Assembly (NCBI RefSeq): GCF_003086295.3
Contig: NC_092045.1
Span: 23,874,890-23,938,889, forward strand
Direction of reading: 5' to 3'
DNA length: 64,000 nucleotides
Source: Arachis hypogaea
Taxonomy: Eukaryota > Streptophyta > Magnoliopsida > Fabales > Fabaceae
Below are positions 25,317 through 35,916 of the stretch, in pieces. The translations under genes and the position numbers were made by a program. The number at the start of each line of letters is the position of its first letter. Position 1 is the stretch's first letter. The notes beneath the pieces are model-generated. The model was not told the DNA's origin, did no database searches, and saw only the letters and a list, made by a program, of their open reading frames with translations.

Positions 25317-26749
25317 TGATAAACCCCATTTTTAGGGTTTATCTTGTATTGAATTTAGAGTATTTTGATAACCTTTTCTCGCATTTAACCTATGAATTAG
25401 CATGGTTTTGTTATCTCTCCCGTATTTGTGCTTAAGTGTAAAAACATGCTTTTTAAGCCTTATTTTGATGAATTCTAATTTCTCCTTGATTCCATAAGAT
25501 GCCTTGATGTGTTTGCTAGTAATTCCAGGGTTGAAATATGATAGGCATGGATCAAAGGAGCAAGGAAGAAAGCATGCAAGTGGAGAGAAGCACAAAAGCC
25601 AAAGAATTGATCTCGACCAAGCACGCGCACGCGCACAAGGCGCCCGCGCGCACATTGCAGAATCGACCAGGGACGCGCACGCGTACCGTGCGCGCACACG
25701 TCGTAGTCCGCACGTGATTCTATTACTGCAACACGTGCCTGGCGATTTTGGAAGGTTTCAGCAACCAACTTTGGCGCCAAATTGCATATAAGAACCAAGG
25801 ATTGAAGGGGATTAATTCAGATTCACATCCATAGACTCATTTTACAAGTTTTCTGAGATATTTTTAGTTAGTTACATTTGTAGAGAGAGAAACTCCAACC
25901 TCTCTCTAGGATTCATCTTCATTTTCTCAATTCTCAACCATTCCTTGGTGAGATCTATTGTAACTCTCATTTTACTTTGTTCATGTTGTAGATCCTCTTC
26001 TCTAATCTCAATTAGTGTTTGTAGTTGTTCAATTCTCATAGATCTTAGATTTAACTTTGTTGTTTTGGATTCTATTAATTCATTGAAGATCTCATTTTCA
26101 TTGTTGTTCATTGTTGATTCTTGTTAATCTCTTGTGTTGAATCACTTTGATTCTAAACCTCTTCTCAATTTTACTATGTCTTTCATTCTTGCTCTCCAAA
26201 TGTTTGAGAAAATGCCAACTTTAGATATGGAGTAGCATCCCCTCACTTGGCCTAGTGGTTGAGTCATTGGAGACACTTGAATAATGGATGTCAATTGTTG
26301 ATTAAGAATTGAGAATTGCTAATTGACTTAGAGTGCACTAAAGCTAGACTTCCCTAGGGTAAGACTAGGACTTGTGACTTAAGTTAGTTACTTTTACTTG
26401 ACTTTCCTCTATAATTAGGGGTTAACTAAGTGAAGCAACACTCTTTTGTTATCACAATTAAAGGAAGCTATAGTGATGGAACTTCCAATGTTCAACCTTG
26501 GCCAAGGCTTTTAATATTGATTGATTGTTGTTTTCTTTTATTAGCACTTGTATGCCACACTCTTCAAGCCACAAAAGACCATTTAACCAATAACATGCAT
26601 CCTTGTATCATTCCTAGGGAAGAACGACTCGGGACTAATACTCTCGGTTATAGATTGTAGAATTGTTTGATGATGGTTTTTGCGTCGGTTTAGACTATAC
26701 TAAGATTGATTACTCGATAATTTCTATACCGGCAAAAATTCATTCATCA
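25317..26749 (+). repeat. Element B 3' LTR
   Basis: TGATAAACCCC to TTCATCA, 1433 bp, the near-identical partner of 16471-17902. It is followed by the target duplication CATGC. Confidence 0.93.
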
Positions 26750-26754
26750 CATGC

Positions 26755-27816
26755 GCCACGTGCGGAAAATGCAGAAACCGCTGGGGGGTGATTTCTGGGT
26801 CCCATTTTAGCACCCAAGTTAGGCGCGGATCCAGTGAAGCCAAGTGGTACCCACATTACAAGACGCGGAGTAGTTAGTTAATTCTGATTTAAATTCAAAT
26901 TTGATTTTAAAATAAGAAAATATATTATCTTAATTTTAGATATTATATTTTAAATTAATTAGGATTATTTATAAAAAGAGGAGACTTCTTTTCTATTGAG
27001 GAGGTTCCACCAGAGGGGGGTTCCATTATGGAATTCTATACAAATTTACATTCCACATTCCATGAGCAACTAATCCTCCACTGTTAAGGTTAGGAGCTCT
27101 GTCTATTTGTATGGATTGATTTTATTACTTTTTCTGTTTTAATTTATGTATGGATTTATAATTTAAGAATTGTTTTTGTTCTTTATTTTATGAATTTCGG
27201 TGGAACGGAAGTATGACCCTCTTTTTATTTGAGTTCCTGTAAAACTTGGAAAAGCTCTTTACTTGAACAGCAGCTTAAAAACATATTCTCCTAAATTTTA
27301 ATTATCTGGATTTAACGGGATACGTGACATATAATCCTTTTATTTTTGGGTAATTAGAGTTTTTGTGGCATATAAATTGGAATTTGATCATGTAGCTTCT
27401 AATTGGAATTAATTGACCAAGGAATTGGCAGTTAATGAATTTTAGAAGAGACTAGAAAGGTCTAAGGAATTAGGGTCTAGTCACATATAGTTTGCCATAA
27501 ATTAAATCCTACATAGTTAAAATAGTTAGTAAGAAAAGTAAATCCGAAAAAATAGATAACTCTGAAGCCTTAACTGCCTTCTCAATATTTTATTCCCAAC
27601 TTATTTTTTGTCTATCCTTTTGATATTCTGAGTTCGAACTTAAGCCTTTTGAATATCTCAAAACCCTTTTTTGCTTGCCTAACTAAGCCAATCAATCAAT
27701 CATTGTTGCATGATCCATCAATCCTCGTGGGATCGACCCTTACTCACGTAAAAGGTATTACTTGGTACGACCCGGTATACTTGCCGGTTAGTCTGTGGTG
27801 TTAAATTACCGCACCA
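26755..27816 (+). repeat. Element A 5' LTR, second part
   Basis: Resumes directly after element B's target duplication (GCGTGACATGC on the left, GCCACGTGCGG on the right) and ends CCGCACCA. With 16086-16470 it gives an LTR of about 1447 bp, close to the 1396-bp solo LTR of this family. TATAAAAA at 26970-26977 is a plausible TATA box. Confidence 0.9.
26970..26977 (+). promoter_or_regulatory. Putative TATA box of the element A LTR
   Basis: TATAAAAA in the expected middle part of the LTR. The promoter is inferred from sequence only. Confidence 0.45.
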
Positions 27817-27822
27817 AGTTTT

Positions 27823-27840
27823 TGGCGCCGTTGCCGGGGA
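27823..27840 (+). other. Element A primer binding site
   Basis: TGGCGCCGTTGCCGGGGA, six bases after the LTR end. Elements B, E and F carry the identical site. Confidence 0.88.
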
Positions 27841-28007
27841 TTGACTGTGATTAACAACTATCAGTTGTTTGATTGCTTAGATTAGGTGTTTTAGTTTTAA
27901 TTTAATTTAAATTTTATTTAAAGAATTTTCGGAAAAAAAAATTTGATTTATTTTATTTTTTTCTTTTCTCTTAAATTTTGAAATTAAATTTGGTGTCCCC
28001 GTAGTAA

Positions 28008-28010
<3 letters not shown>

Positions 28011-28047
<37 letters not shown>
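28011..28047 (+). repeat. Compound (CT)n(AT)n microsatellite
   Basis: A CT run followed directly by an AT run in the leader of element A, between the primer site and the first ORF. Confidence 0.9.
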
Positions 28048-28242
28048 ATATATATTAAAAATCCTAGTATCTTTCTTTGTTTAATTTTTGAATTTATAGT
28101 TCACTTCTTTTCATTTATTTTTGAATTTTTATTTATAAATATTCTTTATTTTATTCCTTTTCAAAAAAAATCTATCTTCTTTGCTTTCCTATTTACCACA
28201 TGGTGCGTTTGATTCTGTTTGATGTTTTGTGCTAAGAAAAAA

Positions 28243-29701
28243 TAATGGAGAGAGATCACATGGGTTACTACTCACACCCAAGTAGTGATTCATATTATGG
28301 TGGATGGAGAAACTATCCAAATTTTGGTTGGCAAAGTCAAAACTAAAGAAACTTCAATGCTCCATGTTCCAACTATCTAGAGCCACCATCTCTATATTCA
28401 TATCAAGAGCCACCATCAGATATTGAGGCTCCTCAGAAGAATGGTGTTATGGAAGTAGAAACTCTTAATGCTATTCTTGCTCAGAACAAGCTTATGTCTC
28501 AGCAATTAAATTTACTTACTCAACAGATGGGTGGCATGCAAGTTTCAGCTATCAACACCCAAAATCCTCTTCAAGAGTTCAATTACATGGGGAGTGCTCC
28601 TTGAAATCCCAATAATGATCCCTATTCTAAGACCTACAATCAGAGATGGAGAAATCACCCAAATTTTGGGTAGAGAGAGCACCTCAGAGGCCACAAAATT
28701 TTAATCATAGTTCTCAGGGTGGCTTTCAACAGAATAATTTTAACAACTCCCAATTTTAGTCATCTCATCAAACAACTTCTTAGCCCCAACAGAACGATGA
28801 TTTGGAAGAAATCTTTGCAAGTTTTAGACAGGAAACCAGAGCATCAATCAAGAACTTGGAGATTCAGATGGGTCAATTAGCCACAAAAGTTAATGAAATT
28901 GATCAGAGGACCACTAATAGCCTTCCTGATAACACAATTCCAAACCCAAGAGAGGAAGGCAAGGCTATCACCTTGATAAGTGGACAAGTGGCAAGTATGG
29001 AAGCACAAGTTAATGAGGAGCCAGTTGAAAAAGATTGTAAGGTTATTCAACTGAGAAGTGGTAAAGTAGCTGGCTCTGAGACCAAGGTCAATGAAGAGTT
29101 AGTTGAAAAAGAAAGCTACCAAGAGGAAGAGGTTGAAATTGAGGAAGCTTGCAAAGAGGTGGAAGAATTCAAAGAAGAACACAAGGGAGTGGAGCTTGCA
29201 AGACCTATTCCAAAGCCATCACCATCCAATACAACATTCAAGTGGGTAAAATTCCTATCCTTAACCTTTACTTTCCCACTTGAATATGGTCTACTGGAGA
29301 CGAATGGTCAACTTAGAGCTCTTTGTGGCATTAAGAGTAAGAGGAAGATGGTTAGTGGCAAGAGTTGTCAAGAAAGGTTCAATATGGTTGCATGCTCCAA
29401 ATTGAAGTGCAGGGATTGGTGTAGAGCTCAATTGAATGGATCTAGAAGGTTGTTTGAATGTCTCTGTGAGAATTCAAATTGCTTGCCACCCGGTGGGAAC
29501 AATGGTGATCCACAAGAAGACAGGTGTAAAAACAAGGTTTGGGACCTTGGAATTCATTCCCACAATCAACACTCTTGGGGCCTTGTCACTTGCTTCAACT
29601 TGCTCGAAGGAGTTAGGCGCCTAGTTTGGGATCTCGGTTGCCATTGGAATTACAAACATTGGTGGAAATTCCTGGATCAGTACAAACACAAGGCACCATG
29701 A
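28243..29701 (+). pseudogene. Element A gag-like protein with 154-residue C-terminal domain
   Basis: The ATG at 28243 opens MERDHMGYYSHPSS. The upstream part holds Athila-gag-like phrases (WRNHPNFG; RQETRASIKNLEIQMGQLA; NPREEGKAITL) and several stops before 28802, after which the frame is open to 29701. Codons 29237-29698 are the same 154-residue domain as in B and D (by eye about 51% identical to B and 60% to D, no gaps). The join of an Athila gag C-terminal segment to this domain places the protein with Athila-like gags. Catalytic motifs are absent. A structural or RNA-binding role is inference; the protein as it stands is broken. Confidence 0.8.
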
Positions 29702-29750
29702 CAAGGAGCTCACCACATGTCCAACTTAAGGACTTTAACTAAAAGTGCTT

Positions 29751-29768
29751 GGTGGGAGACAACCCACC
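29751..29768 (+). other. Conserved stem-loop after the gag-like ORF (A)
   Basis: GGTGGG, loop AGACAA, CCCACC, starting 50 nt after the stop codon. It is embedded in a longer conserved stretch that includes TTAAGGACTTTAACTAAAAGTG. Confidence 0.78.
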
Positions 29769-30564
29769 GTGGTATGATCATTCCTTTTCATTCTTAGTTG
29801 TTTTTCGTAGTAGTAGTTTTCTTACTTATTTGATTTTTATTGAGTTCTTACTAATTTTCTGATCATGCAGCTATTTTAGAACAGGAACCGAATAAAAAAA
29901 AAACGAGCACATGACGCGCAAGCGTCGCTGACACGTACGCGTCATAGGTGTGTGCGTGAAAAATAAAGAGTGAACAGAAAGTTGCGCGGGAGTGGCACAG
30001 GAATGATGCCTTACGCACAAATATCCTCACGCGTACGCGTCTATGACGCGTGCGCGTCATTGGTGATTTTGGCACACCACGCGTACGCGTGACCTGGAAA
30101 ATTGGCGTCAAAGAGTGTTTGGGCAGATAGTTGTACTAGCTTGGGGCTAGAAGTGTGCTAGAGGCACAAATTTGATCACGTGTACGCGTCCCTGACGCGT
30201 GTGCGTCATCTGCACAAATGGCCATCCACGCGTGCACGTGCATGATGCGCACGCGTCGTATGAAAGTGTAGATTCCCAAGCCACGTGAACAGAGAGTTAT
30301 GCGTGCGCGCGGCTGTCTTCGCACGAATCGTGCAAAACCAAGGGCACGCGGACGCGTGCCTGATGCTTACGCGTCATTATGAAAAATTCCGTGACCCACG
30401 CGTACGCGTGCTGCACGCGTACGCATTGCCTGCGCCGCACAACTCCACTAGTTCGCCGCCCAGTTTTAATTTTCTTTTCCCATCTCCCAATCCTAATTCT
30501 CTTATCCTTTTCTTTTTCTTTCATCATAATATTCGTTTCTTTCTATTTTCAGTTATTCTTTACT
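29769..30564 (+). other. Element A middle region with ACGCG palindrome cluster
   Basis: No supported gene. From about 29905 to 30430 it is crowded with GACGCGTACGCGTC-like palindromes, as in the LTRs of the same family. ORFs called here read the palindromes and are rejected. A pyrimidine-rich stretch follows. Confidence 0.7.
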
Positions 30565-30582
30565 TTAGGACAAGCAAACTTT

Positions 30583-30594
30583 TAAGTTTGGTGT
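30583..30594 (+). other. Internal polypurine-tract-like 12-mer (A)
   Basis: TAAGTTTGGTGT, preceded by AGGACAAGCAAAC. The same 12-mer, on the other strand, occurs six times in element F. Confidence 0.6.
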
Positions 30595-30628
30595 TGAAGC
30601 TTCGCTTAAGGGTTTTCTGTTTATTCCT

Positions 30629-30706
30629 ATGGCACCAAAAGAGAGGCGAATCATCTTCACTGAGGAGCACAACCTGAAGAATAAAGCGACCGTTAGGATA
30701 ACTAAG
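30629..30706 (+). CDS. Possible start of element A's second ORF
   Basis: ATG then APKERRIIFTEEHNLKNK, comparable in position and basic N-terminus (MAPK) with the second ORF of element F, which starts MAPKGKQPNPRGKK. The coding look is lost after about 26 codons; a splice donor-like AAGGTGG lies there, so the rest may be in a later exon that is now beyond the insertion of element C. Weak evidence. Confidence 0.35.
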
Positions 30707-30997
30707 GTGGTTGAGTTCCTTTCATTTTTTCCCTCCCCTTTTTCTATGTTATGTTCTGGTTTTCTACTATTTTTCTTTGTTTGTTGCATGATCCTTTATT
30801 AGTTAGAATCCTAGGACTAGTTTAGTTTTCTCTTAATTGCTTTAATTCTAAAAAGATGTCTCATGTATTACTCACTGATCTTGAATTCAAATAAAAAATA
30901 CAAAAGTGATGTATTGCATGAGAAAGTGAGTTTATATTGAAGAATAGTCTTATTTACTTAGATGTGGTGGTATTTTCTGTAATTCTGAATGCATGAC
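30707..30997 (+). other. Element A interior up to the C insertion
   Basis: T-rich, intron-like DNA, with no gene seen. It ends in ATGAC (30993-30997), the expected target duplication of element C; the partner copy lies outside the window. Confidence 0.5.
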
Positions 30998-32473
30998 TGA
31001 TAAACCCCTATTTTATGATTCATCTTGTGCTTAAATTAAGTGTTTTTTATCAACTCTTCACCCACTTATTCATGTAAATTGCATGGTTTTACTATTCCTT
31101 CCTTGTTTTGTGATATATGAGAAAACATATTTCCTAGGCTTTAAAAATATTAAATTTAATTATCCTTTATTACCATTCGATGCCGTGATTTGTGTGTTGA
31201 GTACTTCAGGTTTTATAGTGCAAGAATGACTTAAAGGATGGAAAGGAAACATACAAAAATGGAAGGAAAGCGCAAAATGGAGTTTTTGGAGAAACTGGCA
31301 GCGACGCGTCTGCATGGACGACGCAAACGTGTGCTTTGCGTAAATTGGCATTGACGCGAGCGCATAAATGACGCAAACGCGTGACTCGCGAAATACAACT
31401 GAGGCGGACGCATGACTGACGCGACCGCGTGGAAGAGCAACACTCCAGATGACGCGACTGCGTGACATACGTGGACGCGTGACGAGCACGATCTGCATAA
31501 TTTGCAGAAGTCGGCCCAGTGATTTCTGGGCCCTTTTTGGTCCAAATCGAAGCCCAGAGAACACAGATTAAAGGGCTATAAATGGAGGAATCCATCCATT
31601 CATCAAGACACATGACATACGAGGGGGGATACAACATACATTCAGTGAGAGTTTTAGGATTTAGATGTAGTTTTTAGAGAGAGAGGTTCTCTCCTCTCTC
31701 TTAGGATTAGGATTTACTTTAGGCTTTAGGATTTTTTTAGTCATTAGGATTGTTTCTTCATACCAGGTTCAATATTCTATGTTTCTCTTCTATTTTTATT
31801 TACTCTGATGCTTTTATGTGTATTTGATTGATGTTGCCCAATTGGCTTATGAACCATTCATGTTAGGATTTTCTTAGTTGATATAATTTGAGGTATTGCA
31901 GACTCATGATTATTTTGCTCTGTTTATGATTTATTTTCTTCTTTTGGCTTTGGTTAATTAATTGGTAATACTTGAGTTATCAAACTCAACAGTGGTTGAA
32001 ATTGGCAATTGTTAATTAATTTGGATCGCTCTAAAAGTTGACTGAAACTCGAGGATCCATTCAATAAGTCTACTTGACTTTCCTTTATTTAATAAGGGAT
32101 AACTAAGTGGGATTAAAACCCAATTCTCATCATATCTGATAAGGATAACTAGGATAGGAATTCCGATTTTCATACCTTGCCAAGGGCTTTTCTTAGTTAT
32201 TAATCTATTAATTCCTACAATTTATTTTCTCTTATTCAAAACCTTTTCAAAACCCAAAATACTGTTTTCCATAACCAATAATAAATCATACTTCCCTGCA
32301 ATTCCTTGAGAAGACGACCCGAGGTTTGAATACTTCGGTTTATAAATTTTATTGGGTTTGTTACTTGTGACAACCAAACTTTTGTAAGGAAGGATTTTCT
32401 GTTGGTTTAGAAGCTATACTTACAACGCGATCATATTTTTATGTTTCTTTATCGATAGGAAATTTGTCCTTCA
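30998..32473 (+). repeat. Element C 5' LTR
   Basis: TGATAAACCCCTATTTTATG to CCTTCA, 1476 bp. It contains an ACGCG-rich cluster (about 31297-31495) and TATAAAT at 31577-31583. There is no second copy in the window to compare. Confidence 0.85.
31577..31583 (+). promoter_or_regulatory. Putative TATA box of the element C LTR
   Basis: TATAAAT in the context GGGCTATAAATGGAGG. It is well placed for an LTR promoter; transcription itself is not shown. Confidence 0.5.
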
Positions 32474-32476
32474 AAA

Positions 32477-32494
32477 TGGCGCCATTGCTGGGGA
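32477..32494 (+). other. Element C primer binding site, variant
   Basis: TGGCGCCATTGCTGGGGA, which differs by two transitions from the common site. Confidence 0.8.
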
Positions 32495-32589
32495 GTTGCA
32501 AACGTGTGCCTTATTATTGGTTATTGTAAATATTTTTCTTTTACTTGTTTATTTGTTTTTGTTTTCCCTTCTTGTTTCTGATAGCTACT

Positions 32590-32660
32590 ATGAATTCTCA
32601 CCCCTCTCGCTTTGAGTTTGGTTCTAATTTTGTTGAAAGGAATGGAAGCTATAACAGGAC
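32590..32660 (+). pseudogene. Element C gag-like ORF, N-terminal fragment
   Basis: ATG then NSHPSRFEFGSNFVERNG, parallel to the starts in elements B (MNSRPCDFGY) and D (NSHPFGYEFGYN). It is cut after about 23 codons by element E. The remainder should lie beyond the right side of the window. Confidence 0.7.
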
Positions 32661-32685
32661 TGTTCATACCCTGGGTCGAGTTGTC
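32661..32685 (+). repeat. Element E 5' LTR, first 25 bases
   Basis: TGTTCATACCCTGGGTCGAG then TTGTC. It continues at 41735 (TGACCCAGGATG) after element D, and TTGTC is D's target duplication. The outer boundary at 32661 is inferred. Confidence 0.65.
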
Positions 32686-34152
32686 TGATAAACCACCATT
32701 TTATGGTTTACAATGTGTTTAATTGTGTGGTTTTATCATGGTCTTTACCCACTTATTCATATAATTAGCATGTATTTATATTTCCTTCCTAAAATTATTA
32801 CATGATTGAAAGCATGCTTCTTTGGTCTTAATTTAGCTAATCTCAATCCTCTCTTATTACCATTCGATGCCTTGATCTGTGTGTTAAGTGTTTCAGACTT
32901 TATAGGGCATGAATGAGTGAGAGATTGGGAAGGAAGCTTGCAAAAATGGAAGGAACACAAGAAATTGAGGAGATGACCAGCGAGAAGTGACGCGTACGCG
33001 TCAGCAACGCGACCGCGCGGAAGAAAGGAATTCGCAGTGACGTAGCCGCATGGCTCACGTGACCGCGCGGATTGGAAAAGCACAAGTGACGCGGAAGCGT
33101 GGACGACGCGAACGCATGGCAGGGAAAAACGCGAATGATGCGTCCGCATGGATGACGCGATCGCGTGACGTACGCGATCTGCAGAATTACAAAAGTCACT
33201 GGCAGAGATTCTGGGCCGCATTTCAACCCAGTTTTCGGCCCAGAAACACAGATTAAAGTCAGGGAACTTGCAGAGACTCAGGAGGCTCTCATAATTCACG
33301 ATTTTAGGATTAGATGTAGTTTTTAGATGGATAGGTTCTCTCCTCTCTCTTAGGATTTAGGATTAGGATTTTTAGAACTTAGGAATATTTTTATCAAGTT
33401 CAATATCTTTTTATTTCGACTTCTCTTAATTGTTGATTATTGATGTTGCTTATTTGGCTTATGACTCTTCATATTTGGATTGATTTTATTTTATTAATGC
33501 AATTGAGGTATTTCAGATTTATGATTGTTTTCTCTAATTTATGTTATTGATGCTTGTGCTCCATCCAAATTATTTTCATTCAAGTAGGTTTTATTCCCTT
33601 TTGGCTTTGGTTGATTAATTGGTAACTCTTGAGTTATCAAACTCATTGTTGACTGAAAATCGGAATTCTTCAAGAATTGATTCGAGATCCAATAACTCTA
33701 ACTTTTCCCAAGGAAAGACTGGGACTTGAGGATTCGAATTAATTCATTCACTTGACTTACCTTCATAGTTAGAGGTTAACAAGGTGGGAGAAAAATCCAA
33801 TTCTCATCACAATTGATAAGGATAACTAGGATAGGACTTCCAGTTCTCATACCTTGCCAAGAGTTTATTCTACAGTCAATTATTTATTTTACTTGTCATT
33901 CCTCATAATTGTTCCTCATTCTTAAAACCCCCAGTTTACAAACTCATAACCAATAATAAGAACATACCTCCCTGCAATTCCTTGAGAAGACGACCTGAGG
34001 TTTAAATACTTCGGTTATCAATTTATTTAGGGATTTGTTACTTGTGACAACCAAAATGTTTGTAAGAAAGGATTTTTGTTGGTTTAGGAGCTATACTTGC
34101 AACGAGTACTTAATTGTAAAGATTCTTAGACCACGCAAAAATCCTCTCTTCA
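32686..34152 (+). repeat. Element D 5' LTR
   Basis: TGATAAACCACC to CTCTTCA. ACGCG-type palindromes lie at about 32986-33175. TAAACCA and TGGTTTA near the start form a short inverted repeat, clearer in the 3' copy. Confidence 0.93.
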
Positions 34153-34155
34153 AAA

Positions 34156-34173
34156 TGGCGCCGTTACTGGGGA
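34156..34173 (+). other. Element D primer binding site, variant
   Basis: TGGCGCCGTTACTGGGGA, which differs from the common site at two positions. Confidence 0.82.
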
Positions 34174-34351
34174 ATTGCAAACGTGTGCCTTATTATTGGT
34201 TATCGTAAATATTTAAAAAAAATTCAGATTTTTATTTTAAAATTTTTGTCTTATCTTATCTTATTTTTCAAAATTCAATTTTTTTTAAAATCATCTCTTT
34301 TTCAAAAGATTTTCTTTTTGTTAGTTTTTGTTTTTATTTTCTCTCACTACT

Positions 34352-35849
34352 ATAAACTCTCACCCCTTTGGCTATGAGTTTGGTTACAATTATTTTGCAG
34401 GAAGGTTATCACATGGAAATTACAATGAGAACAGGCATCAAGGTTGGAACAATCAAAGATGGGAGGAGCCACAAGGATTTGATCAACCCTCATGGCAACA
34501 ACCACCTCCAATGGACTATCAACAACCACCACCATATGCCTATGAACCCTCTCCTCAACATGACTTTGGACCACCATACTCACAAGCCCCTTTCCGCCAT
34601 TCACCTCCATATGACCCTAACCCTCAACCACCATACCAACCACCTTATGAGCCGTATGAACCATATATAGAACCACCCCAATTCCAACCCAATTACTCAC
34701 AAGAACCACCACTTCAATATTCACCATCTCCATATCCATCAATCCAAGAGCACTATAATCCTATTTATGATAGTCGAGCGCATCAAGAGACAAAGGATCA
34801 TTTCAAGGAAACAGTGGGTCGATTTCAGGCAACCCTTCATCAATTGGAGCAAGCGATAAATCAATTAGCTTCCCGACGTTCGAACACTCAAGGAACCCCC
34901 ATGGCTTCATGTGGACAATCTAATGAAGAACGTAGTATGAAGGAGATACTAGAAACTCCAGTGAACAGTACGGAGCATGACTTTGTACTGGAACAAGTGG
35001 AGGAAGCCGGAATTATTGAAGAAGAAGAAGTGGTTGAAGACTTAGGAGATGCAGAACCTCCATGGGAAAGTCCAGTCATAGAACCCCTTCCAAGACGTTC
35101 GAAATTGATACTAAGGAGGGTGTACAACCTCCAAGGCATATCACAGTTGAAGACTTGGAAGAGGTTGATCAAGAGATGGAGATTCAAGAAGAAGAAGCAC
35201 AACCTCCCATGCACTTGGAAAGCAATGAAGAGGATATTGAATTGGAAGAAAGCTACCAAGAGGAAGAGGTTGAAATTGAAGAAGCTTGCAAAGAGGTGGT
35301 AGTTGTCAAAGAAGGCACAAGGGAGTGGGGCTTGCACGTTCATTAGAAACACCTCCCCCTAAGTTTCCATCATCCTTCACAACATTCAAGTGGGTAAAAT
35401 TCATATCCCTTAGCTTTCTAATTCCACTTTTATATGGGCTACTGGAGACGGATGGTCAACTTAGAGCTCTCTGTGGCATTAAGAGTAAGAAGAAGATGGT
35501 CAGTGATAAGATTTATCCTGCAAGGTTCAACATGGTTGTGTGCTCAAAATTTAAACGTAAAGGTTGGTGTAAAGCTCAATTGAATGGATCTAGGAAGCTG
35601 TTTGGTAGCCGCAGTGAGAATTCAAATTACTTATCACCCAGCTGGAAAGATACAGATCCCGACACAAATGGGTGTAAAAGCAAGATTTGGGATCCTGGAA
35701 TCTGCTCTGACATTTGTCACCCCGGGAGCCTAAGAATCTGTTTGAAGCTTCTTAAGGGCTTTACATGCCTAGTTTGGGATCCCGGAGGCTACTGGCATTC
35801 CAAGCACTGGTGGAGATTTCTGGACGAATTCAAGCATAAGCCACCATAG
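34352..35849 (+). pseudogene. Element D gag-like protein with 154-residue C-terminal domain
   Basis: The start codon position holds ATA (34352-34354) instead of ATG, followed by NSHPFGYEFGYN, so the original start is lost. The N-terminal part is Pro/Gln/Tyr-rich (about 34440-34760), then Glu-rich. Two frameshifts, near 35095 and 35310, separate the three frames that together resemble the element B protein. The C-terminal 154 codons (35385-35846) are intact and match A at about 60% with no gaps. The N-terminal composition suggests a disordered, perhaps RNA-associated region; the role of the domain is unknown. Without the start codon and frame, this copy makes no full product. Confidence 0.8.
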
Positions 35850-35898
35850 CAGGAAGCTCATCCGATGTCCAACTTAAGGACTTTAACTAAAAGTGTTA

Positions 35899-35916
35899 GG
35901 TGGGAGACAACCCACC
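35899..35916 (+). other. Conserved stem-loop after the gag-like ORF (D)
   Basis: GGTGGG, loop AGACAA, CCCACC, 50 nt after the stop codon. Same as in element A. Confidence 0.78.

Larger units (their letters stand above)
16471..26749 (+). mobile_element. Element B: non-autonomous Athila-like LTR retrotransposon
   Basis: LTRs of 1432 and 1433 bp and a perfect target duplication CATGC (16466-16470 and 26750-26754). It has a primer site TGGCGCCGTTGCCGGGGA and a terminal polypurine tract. The 7.4-kb interior has two ORFs: a gag-like one with the 154-residue domain (18041-19826) and one resembling the 'putative plant transposon protein' family (22169-23488). Protease, reverse transcriptase, RNase H and integrase are all missing. 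It must have moved using enzymes of a partner element. By eye the LTRs differ at about two dozen positions (about 98% identity), so the insertion is fairly recent. Confidence 0.93.
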
